Source: Romanomermis culicivorax
Taxonomy: Eukaryota > Nematoda > Enoplea > Mermithida > Mermithidae
Direction of reading: 5' to 3'
NCBI GenBank assembly: GCA_963922205.1
Contig: CAWUHX010000041.1
Span: 1,364,001 to 1,428,000, forward strand
DNA length: 64,000 bases
Of the stretch, positions 34,201 through 45,734 are shown in pieces. The notes beneath the pieces are model-generated. The model was not told the DNA's origin. It saw only the letters and a program-made list of their open reading frames with translations, and searched no databases. The position numbers and the translations under genes were made by a program. Numbering within the stretch: the stretch's first letter is position 1; each line of letters begins with the position of its first letter.

Positions 34201-37200
34201 CGTGACTCGCAGCCACTTTCACTTTTTCCAATGCCGCTGAAACGTAAAGCATAATTTATACGTGCTGCAGTTAGAGAGATGAAAGATCAAATTTTCAATC
34301 GTGTAATTCCACTGTGAGAAGTGAGTCCATAAATTATATGAAATAAAACGTCACTTGAATTTTTTTCTTGAATATTTTTTTCTAACACTACAACTTCGCC
34401 CTTGCTTAATACTGTTCTGATGAACAGGGATTTTCCGTTAACTCAATAAAACTTACATTCGGCATCACGTTGATCTGGGTGATTATCAGGCAGATTCTTG
34501 TGATATTCTAGAATAATGGAACCTGATAGATGTTATAAGATAAAACTTTCAGAATCATACCTTTGAGGAGTAGATGATATCGGGCGACTCTTTGGACAGG
34601 GCATATTAGATGAGACTGCAATGGCAGGTTTTCACACTCAGGTAAAAGCTAGAAAGTGAAGAATAAGGTGAAAGATTGCTAGTCATGTCAGTTCGATGTC
34701 ATGATTTTTAAACTTTTCGAGATTTTCGTGGGAATTATAAAAATATAACAAAATTATAATTGTTAACCTCGACTTCGGCTACAACATGGGCGAATCGTTT
34801 ATTTTTCCGTCTCAGTTCGTCGAATACTTTGCAAGCTTTGTTATAATTATTTGTATATTCACTGTACATCTTCAAATAGGGCGCTAATTTACATATGACG
34901 TCGCTAATACGTTGATTTTGGTTCCTGGAACAAGGCATACGAAATTCATAAAACATCGACTCGAAAATTTCCTTCTCAAATGTTATTTAGTGAGATACAA
35001 TGTTTTCTCAATGACAAATCATATGATAACAATTACGTAATCTAGAGGAACTTCGGAATCTATGAAACCATGCGTTATACAATTACCATTCTTTGAGACG
35101 ATTTTCCAGTTGAGGCAAGAGGTGATCATTGTGGAATATGAACAAAGTGGCCACATTTGAAAATAATCTGCACATCTTTTCGCCCAGAATCGATTTGTCA
35201 TTAAGTTCTTCAACTTTTTGTCGGAAAGTCTGAAATAGAATAGAAGTTCCTAGTCTCTTAATCTACTTAGATCGATTAGATCGATACATTATTGCCCAAG
35301 CTTGAAAATTTTTCTACCAGAATCAGAATAAATATTACCACATAAACTTCTAACATTATTCAAAAAATTATATGGAGAAAATGTTGACAGACTGGAAGAA
35401 TTTGTATTTTTAGATTTTAAAAAATAAGCACAGTTTAAATGCAAATATACTTTATTCAGTAAATGCAGTTTCGAAATGTATCGTCTTTCTGTTTCGACCA
35501 GTTCTTGAGCGGCCGAAAAAGCATTATCCAACTTTTTCTTGCATTTTTTCGTCTCATTTTCGGCCTTTAGTAGAAAACGATGGTTGTTAATCGCAGCCGG
35601 TTTTTCCAAATGGAACTAAAAAATTCAACAAGGTCATACTGAAATTTATAAATTTTTAATAACCTGGACCGATTCTGTATCTCCGAATTCGCTGTTTGAC
35701 CACAAATCACTTTCTTCATCGTTGTCTTCGTTTTCTGATTCTTGGACGGCCGGCTCGTCGTCGTCAGCTTCTTCCAATTTTAGTTCGTAGCCGTTTTCGG
35801 CGCCGCCATAGACCATGACCGCTTTGGTAGTTCGCAAATGAACTTTGCCGTTAATAAAGGTTGTTCTTCGACTGAAATTTGAGAGAGACAAAAATATTGC
35901 TAAGAAAAATCAATAAAGAGGCCGATGACAATTTTACAGCAAGCTTGAAACTTAAAACTGCAATTCTATTAAAATACTCTACTGACAACATCTAATCAGT
36001 GCAATGAGTCAGAATCGTAACTTGAAAAAATTTGAATCGCTCTTCTTAGCTTTAATAAAAACTTTTCATCTTCTGTTTCATAAAAGCTTGAATCGGACTC
36101 TGAAACTGAAGTTCATAATCTAATATAAAGATTTCGATAATCAATTTTCGAAGTGGAATCCTAAATACACAGTATTTATTTATTTTTCATTATTTTTAGG
36201 TATGATGCGGTCTCATTTCATTTCGACATACTTTTATTTTACGATTTCAATGATGATTATGGTTTTGAATCTTCAAGGTTAGGGTCTGAAGAAGCTAATC
36301 TTTGGTTTTTCTTCAAAAAGACCTTCTTCTTCTACCCAAAGGCAAACTGCCGCGATTGCGAAATTTCTTTTCTTTATAAAAATCATTTGATGCCTTATTT
36401 GCCTTCATTTTCGGATCCAAGTAATAAATAAATTCCAACATAAGAGACTATTTATGATTGATATTCCTCCAAAAATTTTACGGACATTCTGGGGCATATT
36501 AAAACAAATGTACGACAAATAAGAAAAAACGTCCCTTAATCTACTTCAAGAATTTCCTCGAAGAGAGATAAAAGGATCGTTTTTCTCGATAGGCTTTTCC
36601 CATGACGTCAGACATTTTTGGAAGACGGGTAAATATTAGCTCAAGACATTTGACGAACAAAACACAATTTTTGACCTGAAATGACGAAAGGTTTAAAAAG
36701 GTTTTAGAGAAAAATTAAGTTCATCGACGCAAAGTTTGATTGCTTTTAGCGTTGAGTATGATGAAACCATAGCGTAAAATAAGGGGGAGGAAAGACACAA
36801 GATAAAAAGAGGACACTGAAAGAAAAGAAAACAAAGCAAAAAAAAGATAAAAAGAAAACCAAGAAGGAAGGAAGGAAGCAAGGAAGGAAGGAAGGAAGGA
36901 ATGAAGGAAAGAAGGAAGGAAGGAAAGAAAGAAGGAAGGAAGGAAGGAAGGAAGGAAGGAAGGAAGGAAGGAAGGAAGGAAGGAAGGAAGGAAGGAAGGA
37001 AGGAAGGAAGGGAGGGAGGAAGGAAGGAAGGAAGGAAGGAAGGAAGGAAGGAAGGAAGGAAGGAAGGAAGGAAGGAAGGAAGGAAGGAAGGAAGGAAGGA
37101 AGGAAGGAAGGAAGGAAGGAAGGAAGGAAGGAAGGTAGGAAGGAAGGAAGGAAGGAAGGAAGGAAGGAAGGAAGGAAGGAAGGAAGGAAGAAGGAAAGGA

Positions 37201-40200
37201 AGAAGGAAAGGAAGAAGGAAAGGAAGGAAGGATAGTTGAGGAGAGAAGAGAAGACGAGAGAAGGAAAACTCTTTTTTATCCGTTCTAGAGAACAAATATA
37301 ATTGAGATACCGCAATACCTCAGCTGTAAAATGTGTCGACTTTCTTCTTTTTCGATCACCAAAATCGTGCCGTCCGGTTGAACGATAGTTTCAGTCGTGA
37401 TTCGCGGTTTCGTCCTTTCGTTTACAAATTGCGGAAACATGTCCATAAACTTTTCCCTCTCCTTTTGTAATAATGACCCAAAGGTCACTAAAGTTTTGTT
37501 CAACGTTTCGTCGATTAATTCTTCTTCTTTTTGTCCAGCATTTGTTCCTTCGCGGTCTGTTCGGAACGGGTAAATAGAGAAAAACAAAAACAATGAACAA
37601 ACAAATCATTTTACTCCAGGTATCTAATGAGCCGCCAATAAAATTGGTCATTTTTTCGGGGCTTACGGGGCTAGAAACGAAGATGATCTGACCGTCAGGG
37701 GCGCTTCGTCCTAAAATGTCGATCAAAAATTTGCATATTTGTAAAACATTATGAAAAAAATTTTGTTCAACCCACGCAATTACGGTACGCACTGTAATTA
37801 ATATATTCGCTAGGATGCGCTTTAGCCAGGTTTATGAGGTCTTGAAGCGAAAATTTTCTATGATACTTGAAGAACAAATTCACACACAAACGTTTCGGAA
37901 AAGTTTATCTCCATCAAAAATGACGACTCATGGAGATATATACCTAATGTGGAGCAAATACTTGACTGGTGATCAGATTATGATCTATTTCAAATAATTA
38001 TGGATATATATTCAAAAAAACTGTCTTTTAATCTATGACTTTCCACCAATGACAATACAAGTTTCTGAAAAGGAATGTAAAAACCCGATTAAATAATGTC
38101 AGCAGGGTTTCCAGCGATACTTTTTCATTTGTTTGCACCAGGGTTTTTTTAGCACGGTGCTAATGAAACCAGAGCCGTGATAATGAAAATTTTCTGACGT
38201 TAACATTCGTGCTAATGACTGAAAGTCGATAATACAACAAAAACAGGATATCAGAATTGGCAAACTCACACATTAGTTTGACACCAACAAAGTAACATTT
38301 GTCAACCGTGCTAACTGTGCTGATGAAATATTTTTTCATTAGCACGAATGCTAATGGGACTGGTGCTAAGAAATCCCTGCACAATAAAACAAGATACAAA
38401 AAATGCATAGCTTATTGTAGTAAAACGAAAATGAAAAAATGCTCAGCAGACTCTCATGCGTCCAGATCAGAATTTTGCGTTAATCTTGACAAATATTCAT
38501 TGGAACTAAACTCTGCTGACAATCTGGCGGAATGTAACCAAAACTTAAAACAAGTTAAGCCGTTAAATTTTGCAAATCCGTGAAGCAAATTCAACATGCA
38601 TGCATTTTATTTGCGCTGTTTGTGACTCGAATATTTTTTTCAACTTTCAAGGCTCTTTTGCTAGTGAAAGTTTACTTTCGCCCAAGAGCGAAGTTTTTGG
38701 CCAGTTGTGAAAATTGCTTCACATTCTGATCGGATGTGTTTGCTAAACTAGAATGTTTTTCTTTTGAAAGAATAATCAGAAATTACGTCAGCAAGATCAG
38801 CGATTGAAGCGGAAGAGGGAGATCAAAAATATTCTACGTTTCGAAACTACTTATATGTTGCTGACGTCATTCTTTGTTCCACGAGGTACCGATTTTATAA
38901 ATCTCAAAGGGCGCCACATAGCAAATGATATATGCATTCTAGAATCATTTGCAGTTATTGTTCTTTTTCTTTCGCTGTTGCGCCAACAACCTACATTGTG
39001 TCAAATGAACAAGCATTCATCCAATTGTAGGCTTTTGATCCTTGACTATAAAAAATGGGATCCCGTCTACGGAAATCGACTCAGTTTCATTTCCGGGGAC
39101 CAACAAAATTAGCCAGCAGAACATACCGGGTAATAATTTATAATGCAAATTGAAACAAAAACAGAAAATGAGGAAAATAAAACGCGGGACAAATGAATAA
39201 ATCAGCCAGACGTCAAAAAAATATCTCGGGACACATTAAGCATCAAAATTTTTAGGTCCTGGAAAAAGTAAAAAACCAAATTAAAAAACTGCATAATCCG
39301 TTAATTTGATCTTTTGAAATCTCACCTCCTCGAGTGCAGCTTATCATTCCGAAAAATGCAGTCATCAATCACGTGAGGATCACGCGAAACTATGGAGCCT
39401 ACGTAAGATAGGAATGCGCAGTCACTGAAAAAATATCATTTTTGAAGTCATAACAATGTCAAGAAGAGTCTAAATTAATGCTGTTAATTATTGATTCTCA
39501 AGAAAACACTCTGCTGAGGAATGGAAGCCAAACAATAAAATACAGTAACCTAAACATAACGCCAGCTCAGTTCTGTATCTGAACAAGATGAGTTCTAGAA
39601 AATGTGACAACTTATTTCTTTTTCAACAATATTGAGATTTCTGTACACTGCATCTTCTAATTATTAGTACAAAAAGAAGTGACGTTCTTGAAATATGAAC
39701 GACGTGACCAATGTAAACAATGTCAGAATTTCAAAACGAAAAAACTGAAAAACTTTAGCTACAACAGTATTGGTAATTTTTCCATCTCTTCATTTCTGTG
39801 GTCTTTTTGAAACACGGAAGAATGATTTATGGATACAGTGAGATTGTCTGCATTCCTAAAAAATAAACTCGCTCATTACTCGTATAGAAATCTCAAGGAA
39901 AAAAACATATATATGTAACTTCAGTAAAGTCTCCACTCTATATTTGCAGAAAGCCACCGTTCATAACCCATAGTTTCACAGAAGAACACAGAAGAAAAAA
40001 ACACTAGTACGAATCGGGAAGAGTCTACGGATACCTGAAAATTCTAAACTTATACTTTTAGTGTGTTATTGTTGTAGACTGCTAGAGGAGAGAAAATTTT
40101 CCATTGAGATAATAAGAATGTACATCGTGCTCAATTTGCCAAAAAAATTACACTTGATAATCAAAATTTCCGAAGATTGTTCCTGTCTTAAGTTTGCACC

Positions 40201-43200
40201 CGAAGAATCGAATTGTCTCAGAAGTAGAACTAAAAAGCACCTGTGACTTCTTGAGCGACGCCGTTCGGCGTAGGAATAATTATAGAACTGGAACTGCGGC
40301 TGCCACGTCCGGTCCTATCCAGGAAAGGGTGCCCATTTCCTCCGGGTAAAAATTTAAGCAAATCTTTGCAACTGGAAGCCGAGTTGACTGGCGCCGTGGC
40401 CGTCAAATTACTATTTTTCACCTTGACCACTTTGGCGCTCATTTGTTGGCTAGTGGTTTTGATGACGCTGCCGCAGGATGTCACTGTGGTTGTAGTGTTG
40501 GTCTGCGAGCTGGTCGTCACAAAAACCGTAGCGCCGGAACCTGGAAATTCATGCGACATTGAGGAATGAAGTTCACAGCACTGAACTTTTTCTGAGCGGG
40601 TAGGAATTATAGTCTGTTTTTCAAATGACAAATGCGCAGTCCTACACGATATATTGTTTACCAGAAAATGGTGAAAATCTGAAATACTACTCGCATTCCA
40701 CTTTCATTATTTAGAAGCATTTCAAGAAAAACAGACTATAAAAGCACGATCACATCTACGACGTTTAGCATGTCCCAAGACTTGGTAATATGACGCGAGT
40801 CACTTATTCCATTTATTGAATCTTTATTTCTGATGATCTATTATTGTTAAATCCTCAGGAACTCAATCAATATCGACATTGTGATGTCATGACAAGCTTT
40901 GGCTCCATCTAAAAATCCAGTCACAATAAAGAAGCACCAACTGTGTCTGTTTTGAAATACTCTAATTACAGTCTACGGGAAACAACGAAAGTTCATCCCG
41001 TGATGTAAATCATAGTAACTTTTCATTTCGGGTAAAATAGTGAGAATAACTGTTTCCGAACGTTTACAAGATCACAGATTTTTTTATTATGCAGGATTCT
41101 CTATTTTTTCTCAATGGCTCTATTTTATTTCTGATATCACAGCTCCACAGTGACAGCTGATTTCTACGCATAGAATTCACATGAGGTTATATATTATGGG
41201 AATCCATGTCTCAGTTATAAACGTGGTCCAAATTAGAACATTATCAGAGAGCACATTCGACCACATGGCACCAGCTCATATGTTCAGCTCATGCCACCGA
41301 TGTATCCATGTTCAAGCTTTCAGAGTTACAATATAGAGCTAAGCGGAAAATTATTCGCTCGTACTTTTGACCTTTTGGTTCGATAACGTCCTATCAATTT
41401 TAATTACCATCTTTCACTGTCGAATATGGGTTTGGCGTACAGGCAGCTACCACAGTTTTCGTGCCATCATCCCCAGTGTGTCCATTTTCGATTCCCGTAG
41501 CGCAACGGTCTTCATTGTCGCCAAAATTTTGTTGCTTCACCAAAGCTTGTTCGTACATTTTATTCAACAATATCGTCCAACTTATTTTTTTCGCCGGTTT
41601 CTGTCGTCGACGATTTTTCGTCGTATTTACAGCCGACGTTGCTGATAAGTTCTGATTTGTATTCGAGGTAGTAATACCACAGGAATTGGAAATTTTTTGC
41701 CCTTGTTGCTGATTAGTTCGACTCACGGTGGTCAAAAAAAACGGCTGGCGACCATTCCGCGAGTTGGCGGATAGGAAACGTTCGCAACGATCTAGAAAAA
41801 CATGATTCTGCTATTGGCAAGATGCCAAAACGAAGTATGAGATGCTGAAATAAGGGAAAATGTCTTGGAAATTTGCAGCGATCAAATTTGTATTGATCAC
41901 TTCCTTGCGTTCTGAACTGGCTATTATGTTACAGCAGCACTTATATTTTTTGCTAAAAAGAATTATTTTATCCAAATAGTAATAAATTGGGTATTTGTCG
42001 AAAGATTCCATCAAGATGAATTTGAGGAAAATATTCGAATTGCCAAAACGCAAAACACATTTTTCTTTAAAATTTCAAACTCGAGCTGAAAATCGAATTC
42101 CTCTTTCCTGGAAAATTTTAATAAACCACACACGAAAATTTCAGGACTGTTCCTCAACCCATACCAAAGAATAGCGACCCGTTAACTCGAACGTCCCGAT
42201 ACATCGAACGACCCACTATCTCGAATAATGCATAATATTCCGGTTACCTCGAACAATGTTATCTCTGCTCGAAAGTATATTTATGCTAAGCATTCCGTTA
42301 CCTCGAATTTACAGGTAAGCCTACAGTCTGTTTTCATTGATATGCTGGTAAATATCAAGAGTGAAAAGCAAGCACTATTTAATATTTTTGGGATTTTCTG
42401 CTAAACCATACGTCGCATAGGACAGGAACTTTGTGAGCCTACTTGATATTCCTTAACATTTTTTAAGTAAAAAATCTTAGAGTAAAAGCAACCTAAGCCT
42501 AAGCCTGAGTCTAGGCCTAAGTCTAAGTGTGAGACTAAGCCTAAGAAAAGTGAAAATAAAATTTTGATGCAGCAAGGTCGCAGGCGCAGCCAAACTTTTA
42601 TCCAAAATCATGGAATGCTCGTTGACTCTATTCAATAAATTTTTACTTCGTGATACAGAATCATTGATCACCCTTTTCACCTATTTCAAGATTATCGAAA
42701 GGCTGCGTTTACCGAAAGTCCGACCGCTTCATCGATCACTCCAAAAATAATGGAGTATAGTATCGGAATGTTAAAATTACAGCTAGAAATCATTATTCGA
42801 GTAACGGGATGTTCGAGGTAATGGAACGTTTGAGGTAACGGAACTTTCGAGGTAACGGGACACAACCTACCAATGAACTGATGAGGGGGGTTGGCCTTCC
42901 GATTCGCGCACTTCTGCTGACTATGCGTACTTACGATTACGAAGTATATCTTGGAGAAGAAATTGTGGCCAGCCTACAAATTCAAAAGAAAGATAATTAC
43001 ATGCATAATTATCGTGAATTTGCAAGCTGTAAAGTGTATTTCGTCAGGTAAGAAAGAAGATATCCTTGTTCTTATGACATTACAAAAAAGTTTTCTCGAA
43101 TTTTGATAAGCAAGGGTCTAGATCAGTTTGTTACGATTTTGACCACATGTGACTAAAAATGTGTTTTTTTTATAAGAGAAAATTGCATAAATAAATGTCA

Positions 43201-44273
43201 TAAATGACGGCAAAGCAGACCTTGTGCATATTTTTGTTACGTCTATTCATATTTCGGGTAAGAAAAATAATAAGCCATATTTTTCACGCATGTTTCAATG
43301 TTGCACGCCGACGACTAATGCTTCAATTACCAAGCTAGCTACTCTGAAAATCTAAGGATCTATAGAGCCAAAATTAACATTTCTGCAAGAAAACGGTACA
43401 AATGATTGTAATACGTGACATCATGTCTATGACCAGTCGGTTGCTCAAACGGACTATTCTAAAGCAGTGTTTTCAACACTAGATAAAGTTAGCGGCCTTT
43501 GTGCATATGACCCTAAAAGGTAATTTGACGTGAGGTTTCAGATCTCACGCCTTTGGGAAGTCATTTAGAGATTCCTATGACATACTTCTTCAGGCAACCT
43601 TCCAATTTCATTTTTTGGAATAGGAGCCCATACCTGTACCTGGGGCGGGGTTGGGGGGGGACCCCCCCCCAACTCGGCCAACCCTATACCCAAAATCATT
43701 TCCCCCACCAACCCCACCCCCAGTTTGGAAAAAATTAAAAAAATTAAAAAAAAGTGTATGTTTTTTGGCCTTTTTTAGGAAAAATTTCGACTTTTTCCTA
43801 CCCCCCCCCAAAATTTCGGATTTACCCCCCCCCCCCAACTGGTCGGAGGTCTTACAGGTATGTAGGAGCCGTACTTGGATTTTCGAATACATCAAAGACG
43901 TGACTTTCAGAGAAATGTGCAACATTGGCTAAATTTCATTTGAGAGCCGATCAATATAGAACTTTTTCCGGCCAAAAATCCTCAAAACTAAACCCAAAAG
44001 GCAATAAAACGACAAAAGACTCGAAATTAACTGGATTTGTCAGACACAAAAACGGATGGTCGACATCTTAGATAAGAAGTAACGTTTTCTGGCACAATAG
44101 TATGGTATTGAATCCATGAAGTAAGCCCTGATTAAATGTACAGAAAAGTCTATGAATTGAAAAAACAGATTGAATAAAACTAGTTAGAAGACTGACTAAC
44201 ACAAAGACCAATTACGGATCAAAGAACTTTCGACGCTAACAAAAAAAATTAACTTACCACGTGCAGTAGGCAT
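31225..44273 (-). CDS. FGD-type RhoGEF: DH-PH-FYVE-like-PH (about 18 coding exons)
   Basis: Guanine-nucleotide exchange factor of the FGD family (Cdc42/Rho activation, cytoskeleton). Exons, minus strand: 44273-44258 (tentative start), 41791-41408, 40540-40241, 37710-37615, 37556-37319, 35871-35664, 35615-35451, 35229-35087, 34924-34768, 34648-34561, 34507-34457, 34236-34178, 34108-33959, 32899-32645, 32401-32261, 32104-31934, 31584-31456, 31398-31225. All phases agree; sum 974 aa. Residues 1-410 are mostly low-complexity, with an acidic run near 380-400. The DH domain (about 430-635) shows ELVETERRYISKLHLLNK, ISDVICKLAPYLKMYSEY and CPVQRVARYHLLLK. PH1 is about 665-770, an eight-cysteine FYVE-like finger about 795-850, PH2 about 880-974. 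The finger lacks the basic RRHHCR motif, and PH2 stops at YYFRANNEND without its final helix. The family call from the DH exons on is firm. The N-terminal exons rest on phase and splice sites only. Confidence 0.82.
31935..32401 (-). other. FYVE-like zinc finger encoded by two exons of the FGD-like gene
   Basis: Four CxxC pairs are visible: CSKC, CSIC, CKKC and CLDC, spread over exons 32401-32261 and 32104-31934. Canonical FYVE domains have a basic R(R/K)HHCRxCG block around the second pair, which binds phosphatidylinositol 3-phosphate. Here it reads LNREVSCSICE. The zinc scaffold is kept and the lipid-binding signature is not, so endosomal PI3P binding is doubtful. Confidence 0.7.
33106..33350. 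mobile_element. MITE copy in an intron of the FGD-like gene
   Basis: 245 bp, left end TATAGTTCATTTTTCTCGAAATGC, right end CATTTTATAAAAAACGGATTATAG, interior as in the 28168 copy. Lies in the intron that splits PH1. Confidence 0.7.
35872..37318 (-). other. Intron of the FGD-like gene containing a GGAA tract
   Basis: 1,447-bp intron between the exons ending at 37319 and starting at 35871. It is dominated by the polypurine tract at 36864-37232. No further exon is needed, because the phase-2 ends on both sides join in frame. Confidence 0.7.
36864..37232 (+). repeat. (GGAA)n microsatellite, ~370 bp
   Basis: More than 80 GAAG/GGAA units with rare interruptions (GGGAGGGAGG near 37010, GGTAGG near 37135) and AAGGAAAGG units at the right end. 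Purines are on the plus strand, pyrimidines on the strand of the host gene. The open frames through it (Lys-Glu-Gly or Phe-Leu-Pro-Ser repeats) are artefacts of the 4-bp repeat. Confidence 0.97.
37711..40240 (-). other. Large intron of the FGD-like gene
   Basis: Holds one orphan exon-like segment (39326-39424) whose phase does not fit its neighbours. A short stretch near 38140-38360 repeats GTGCTAATGA and its complement TCATTAGCAC (irregular word repeats). Confidence 0.5.
39326..39424 (-). CDS. Orphan exon-like segment, 33 codons
   Basis: Acceptor TTTTTTCAG/TGACTG and donor GGAG/GTGAGA are both strong. The phase-2 frame between them is open (it includes FLSYVGSIVSRDPHVIDD). The flanking FGD-like exons need phase 1 on both sides, so it cannot be included without shifting the frame. 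It may be a poison or alternative exon, an exon of another gene, or chance. No domain recognised. Confidence 0.3.
40608..40740. mobile_element. Internally deleted MITE copy, TATAGTCTG family
   Basis: Both ends are intact (TATAGTCTGTTTTTCAAATG and TTCAAGAAAAACAGACTATA) but only 133 bp remain. Lies in an intron of the FGD-like gene, 68 bp upstream (gene direction) of an exon. Confidence 0.7.
42491..42546 (-). repeat. Interstitial TTAGGC-like telomeric tract
   Basis: ACCTAAGCCTAAGCCTGAGT and on to GACTAAGCCTAAG: about nine GCCTAA-like units with substitutions (GTCTAA, GCCTGA). It lies at the midpoint of the inverted-arm element. Confidence 0.65.
42560..42735 (+). repeat. Dispersed repeat, copy 1 (inverted partner at 57345-57560)
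   Basis: Shares GGTCGCAGCCAAACTTTT-like, TCGTTGACTCTATT, ATTTCAAGATTATCG and CCGACCGCT blocks with the reverse complement of 57345-57560, in the same order. Class unknown. Confidence 0.6.
43625..43865. repeat. C-run-rich repeat
   Basis: Runs of 7-12 G or C (GGGGCGGGGTTGGGGGGGG followed by ACCCCCCCCCC, later CCCCCCCCCAAAATTTCGG) separated by A/T-rich text. The segment at 58890-59300 has a comparable make-up, including CCCCCCAAAATTT. Open frames here are proline- or glycine-rich by composition and not credible genes. Confidence 0.5.
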
Positions 44274-44607
44274 GGCTAAAATTTGTTTAAATATTATGCA
44301 AATTGGGTGGAATAACTTTTTATTGATGGGTATACAAAAGCATAGTGGTATAATATAGTGTGGCAGAGGAATGCGCACCTATAAAATTTTTCCGACAATC
44401 TGATTAAAAGGTTTTTGGAAAATGAAATACTCCGCGTAGCAGCTAGCCGTGGATGCTTTTGCTTTTATGATGTATGGCTGAAAAGCTAACAAATGAACGA
44501 CTACACATATACACAATATACTGTAGACCTTGCTCTGTAGTCGTGCAAGAGCTATAGCTTATTTCTAGCTAAATAACGCTGTTCGTCGTATGTGTTGCAC
44601 ATATACA

Positions 44608-44691
44608 ATGGGCGATGTGGATGTGAGCAAAACAGATATGAATGACATTAAAATTAGAAATTTAAACCGGAAAGAAGCTCTAAAATTGCAG
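44608..44691 (+). CDS. Candidate first exon of an unrecognised small gene
   Basis: From ATG at 44608 an open frame of 28 codons (MGDVDVSKTDMNDIKIRNLN and on) ends at TTGCAG/GTCAGA, a fair donor. Another open stretch at 44863-44973 (after TTTTTCAG) includes PPPKEKVCKFFKENGSHDKF and ends in TAG, but its phase does not match this donor. I do not recognise a family. It may be a two-exon gene with a missed junction, or not a gene. Confidence 0.25.
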
Positions 44692-45475
44692 GTCAGAACA
44701 TACTACGTGTGTTTGAATCGGTGGACGAAAAAGACAAGTCTGATTAGACAGGGAAGAAATAAATTAGCAGGAAAATAAGCATTGTAGGTAATCCTCAAAA
44801 AACAATTCAACATCCATAGACAGGAGATAGAACTTTGAGCAGAGCACACTTCCAATTTTTCAGGTAATTCAAATCCTCCACCAAAAGAAAAGGTATGCAA
44901 ATTTTTCAAAGAAAACGGTAGTCACGATAAGTTTATGGCACTCGAAAAAGTTATGGAAATCCGCAATTATTAGCTAGTAGAAACTAAAAACAAAGGAAGG
45001 GGTGTATTAAGGGAATTATAGGACGTAGGGACTTCGAAAAATAGTTTGGAAAACTGAGCAGCTGTATATCCAATTATTGGACAGCGAATTCTGGACGACT
45101 GCAAGACATGGCTACTTTTGTAACAAATTGAGCTACAATTGAGCTTTCAGAAAATTACGCATTCTGGCGGCCAATCCACAAAATCATTACATCCATAATA
45201 AGAAGTCTTGTTTTTCATACTAAACGGCCGAGTACTGGTTTTCAAGAATCAAGCAAGACCGTCAATCCAGCATGATCCTTCAAGCGAATCGGCTGAAAAA
45301 TATCATCAAATCAACAATGATCTTTGCCTAGGAAGCAAACTGTCCACATTGTAAATAGAAAAGGAGTGGACAAGTGGATCGATCCCGCACGACGCTAAAT
45401 CATAAACACTGAAGTAATCTACTAAGTAAGCCAGATCACATACTGAAGAGCTAATACTAGTGACATCTGAAGAGC

Positions 45476-45734
45476 TCATACTAGTGACAGCTTTATCATA
45501 TGAAATAATGTTGTTACAATGACTGCAATTCCAAGCAGAACAAAAAAATTTCTCCACTGCAAATATTAAATGTTGTTCGCCATCATAATATTCCGTACAA
45601 TACTTATGTTTTTCAACTGTTTACTTACTATTAGGACGTTGTTATAGTAATTGCCGTTGTTTTTGTTTTCTTCTATCTTGCATATTAATACTTCAGAATA
45701 CACTGCGAAATCCAATGTTCTTCGACCTATTTTA
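45476..45734 (-). CDS. Candidate last two exons of a membrane protein
   Basis: Exon 45734-45629 (acceptor ACTAG, donor ATA/GTAAGT) reads KIGRRTLDFAVYSEVLICKI and on. It joins in phase 0 to exon 45556-45476 (acceptor TTGCAG), whose frame begins WRNFFVLLGIAVIVTTLF and reaches TGA after 26 residues. The hydrophobic run looks like a C-terminal membrane span with a short tail. Upstream exons were not found with confidence; candidates lie at 50837-51014 and 52028-52070. Family not recognised. The alternative reading of 45306-45557 as one serine-rich frame is less likely. Confidence 0.35.

Larger units (their letters stand above)
42178..42862. mobile_element. Foldback-like element with TTACCTCGAACG word arms and telomere-like centre
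   Basis: The left arm (42178-42315) repeats GTTAACTCGAACGTCCC, CGGTTACCTCGAACAAT and related words. The right arm (42794-42862) is the reverse complement (TTCGAGGTAACGGGAC, repeated four times with small changes). At the centre, 42491-42546 is a degenerate GCCTAA (TTAGGC) tract. Between left arm and centre lies a truncated TATAGTCTG-family MITE (42321-42490). Between centre and right arm lies a copy of another repeat (42560-42735). It falls in the intron before the first large FGD-like exon. Confidence 0.6.

Noticed and set aside
36693..37315. Open frames of Phe-Leu-Pro-Ser or Lys-Glu-Gly repeats
   Set aside because: Direct translation of the GGAA microsatellite in an intron; the neighbouring exons splice in frame without it.
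43608..43932. Proline/glycine-rich frames on both strands
   Set aside because: Produced by the long G and C runs of a repeat.
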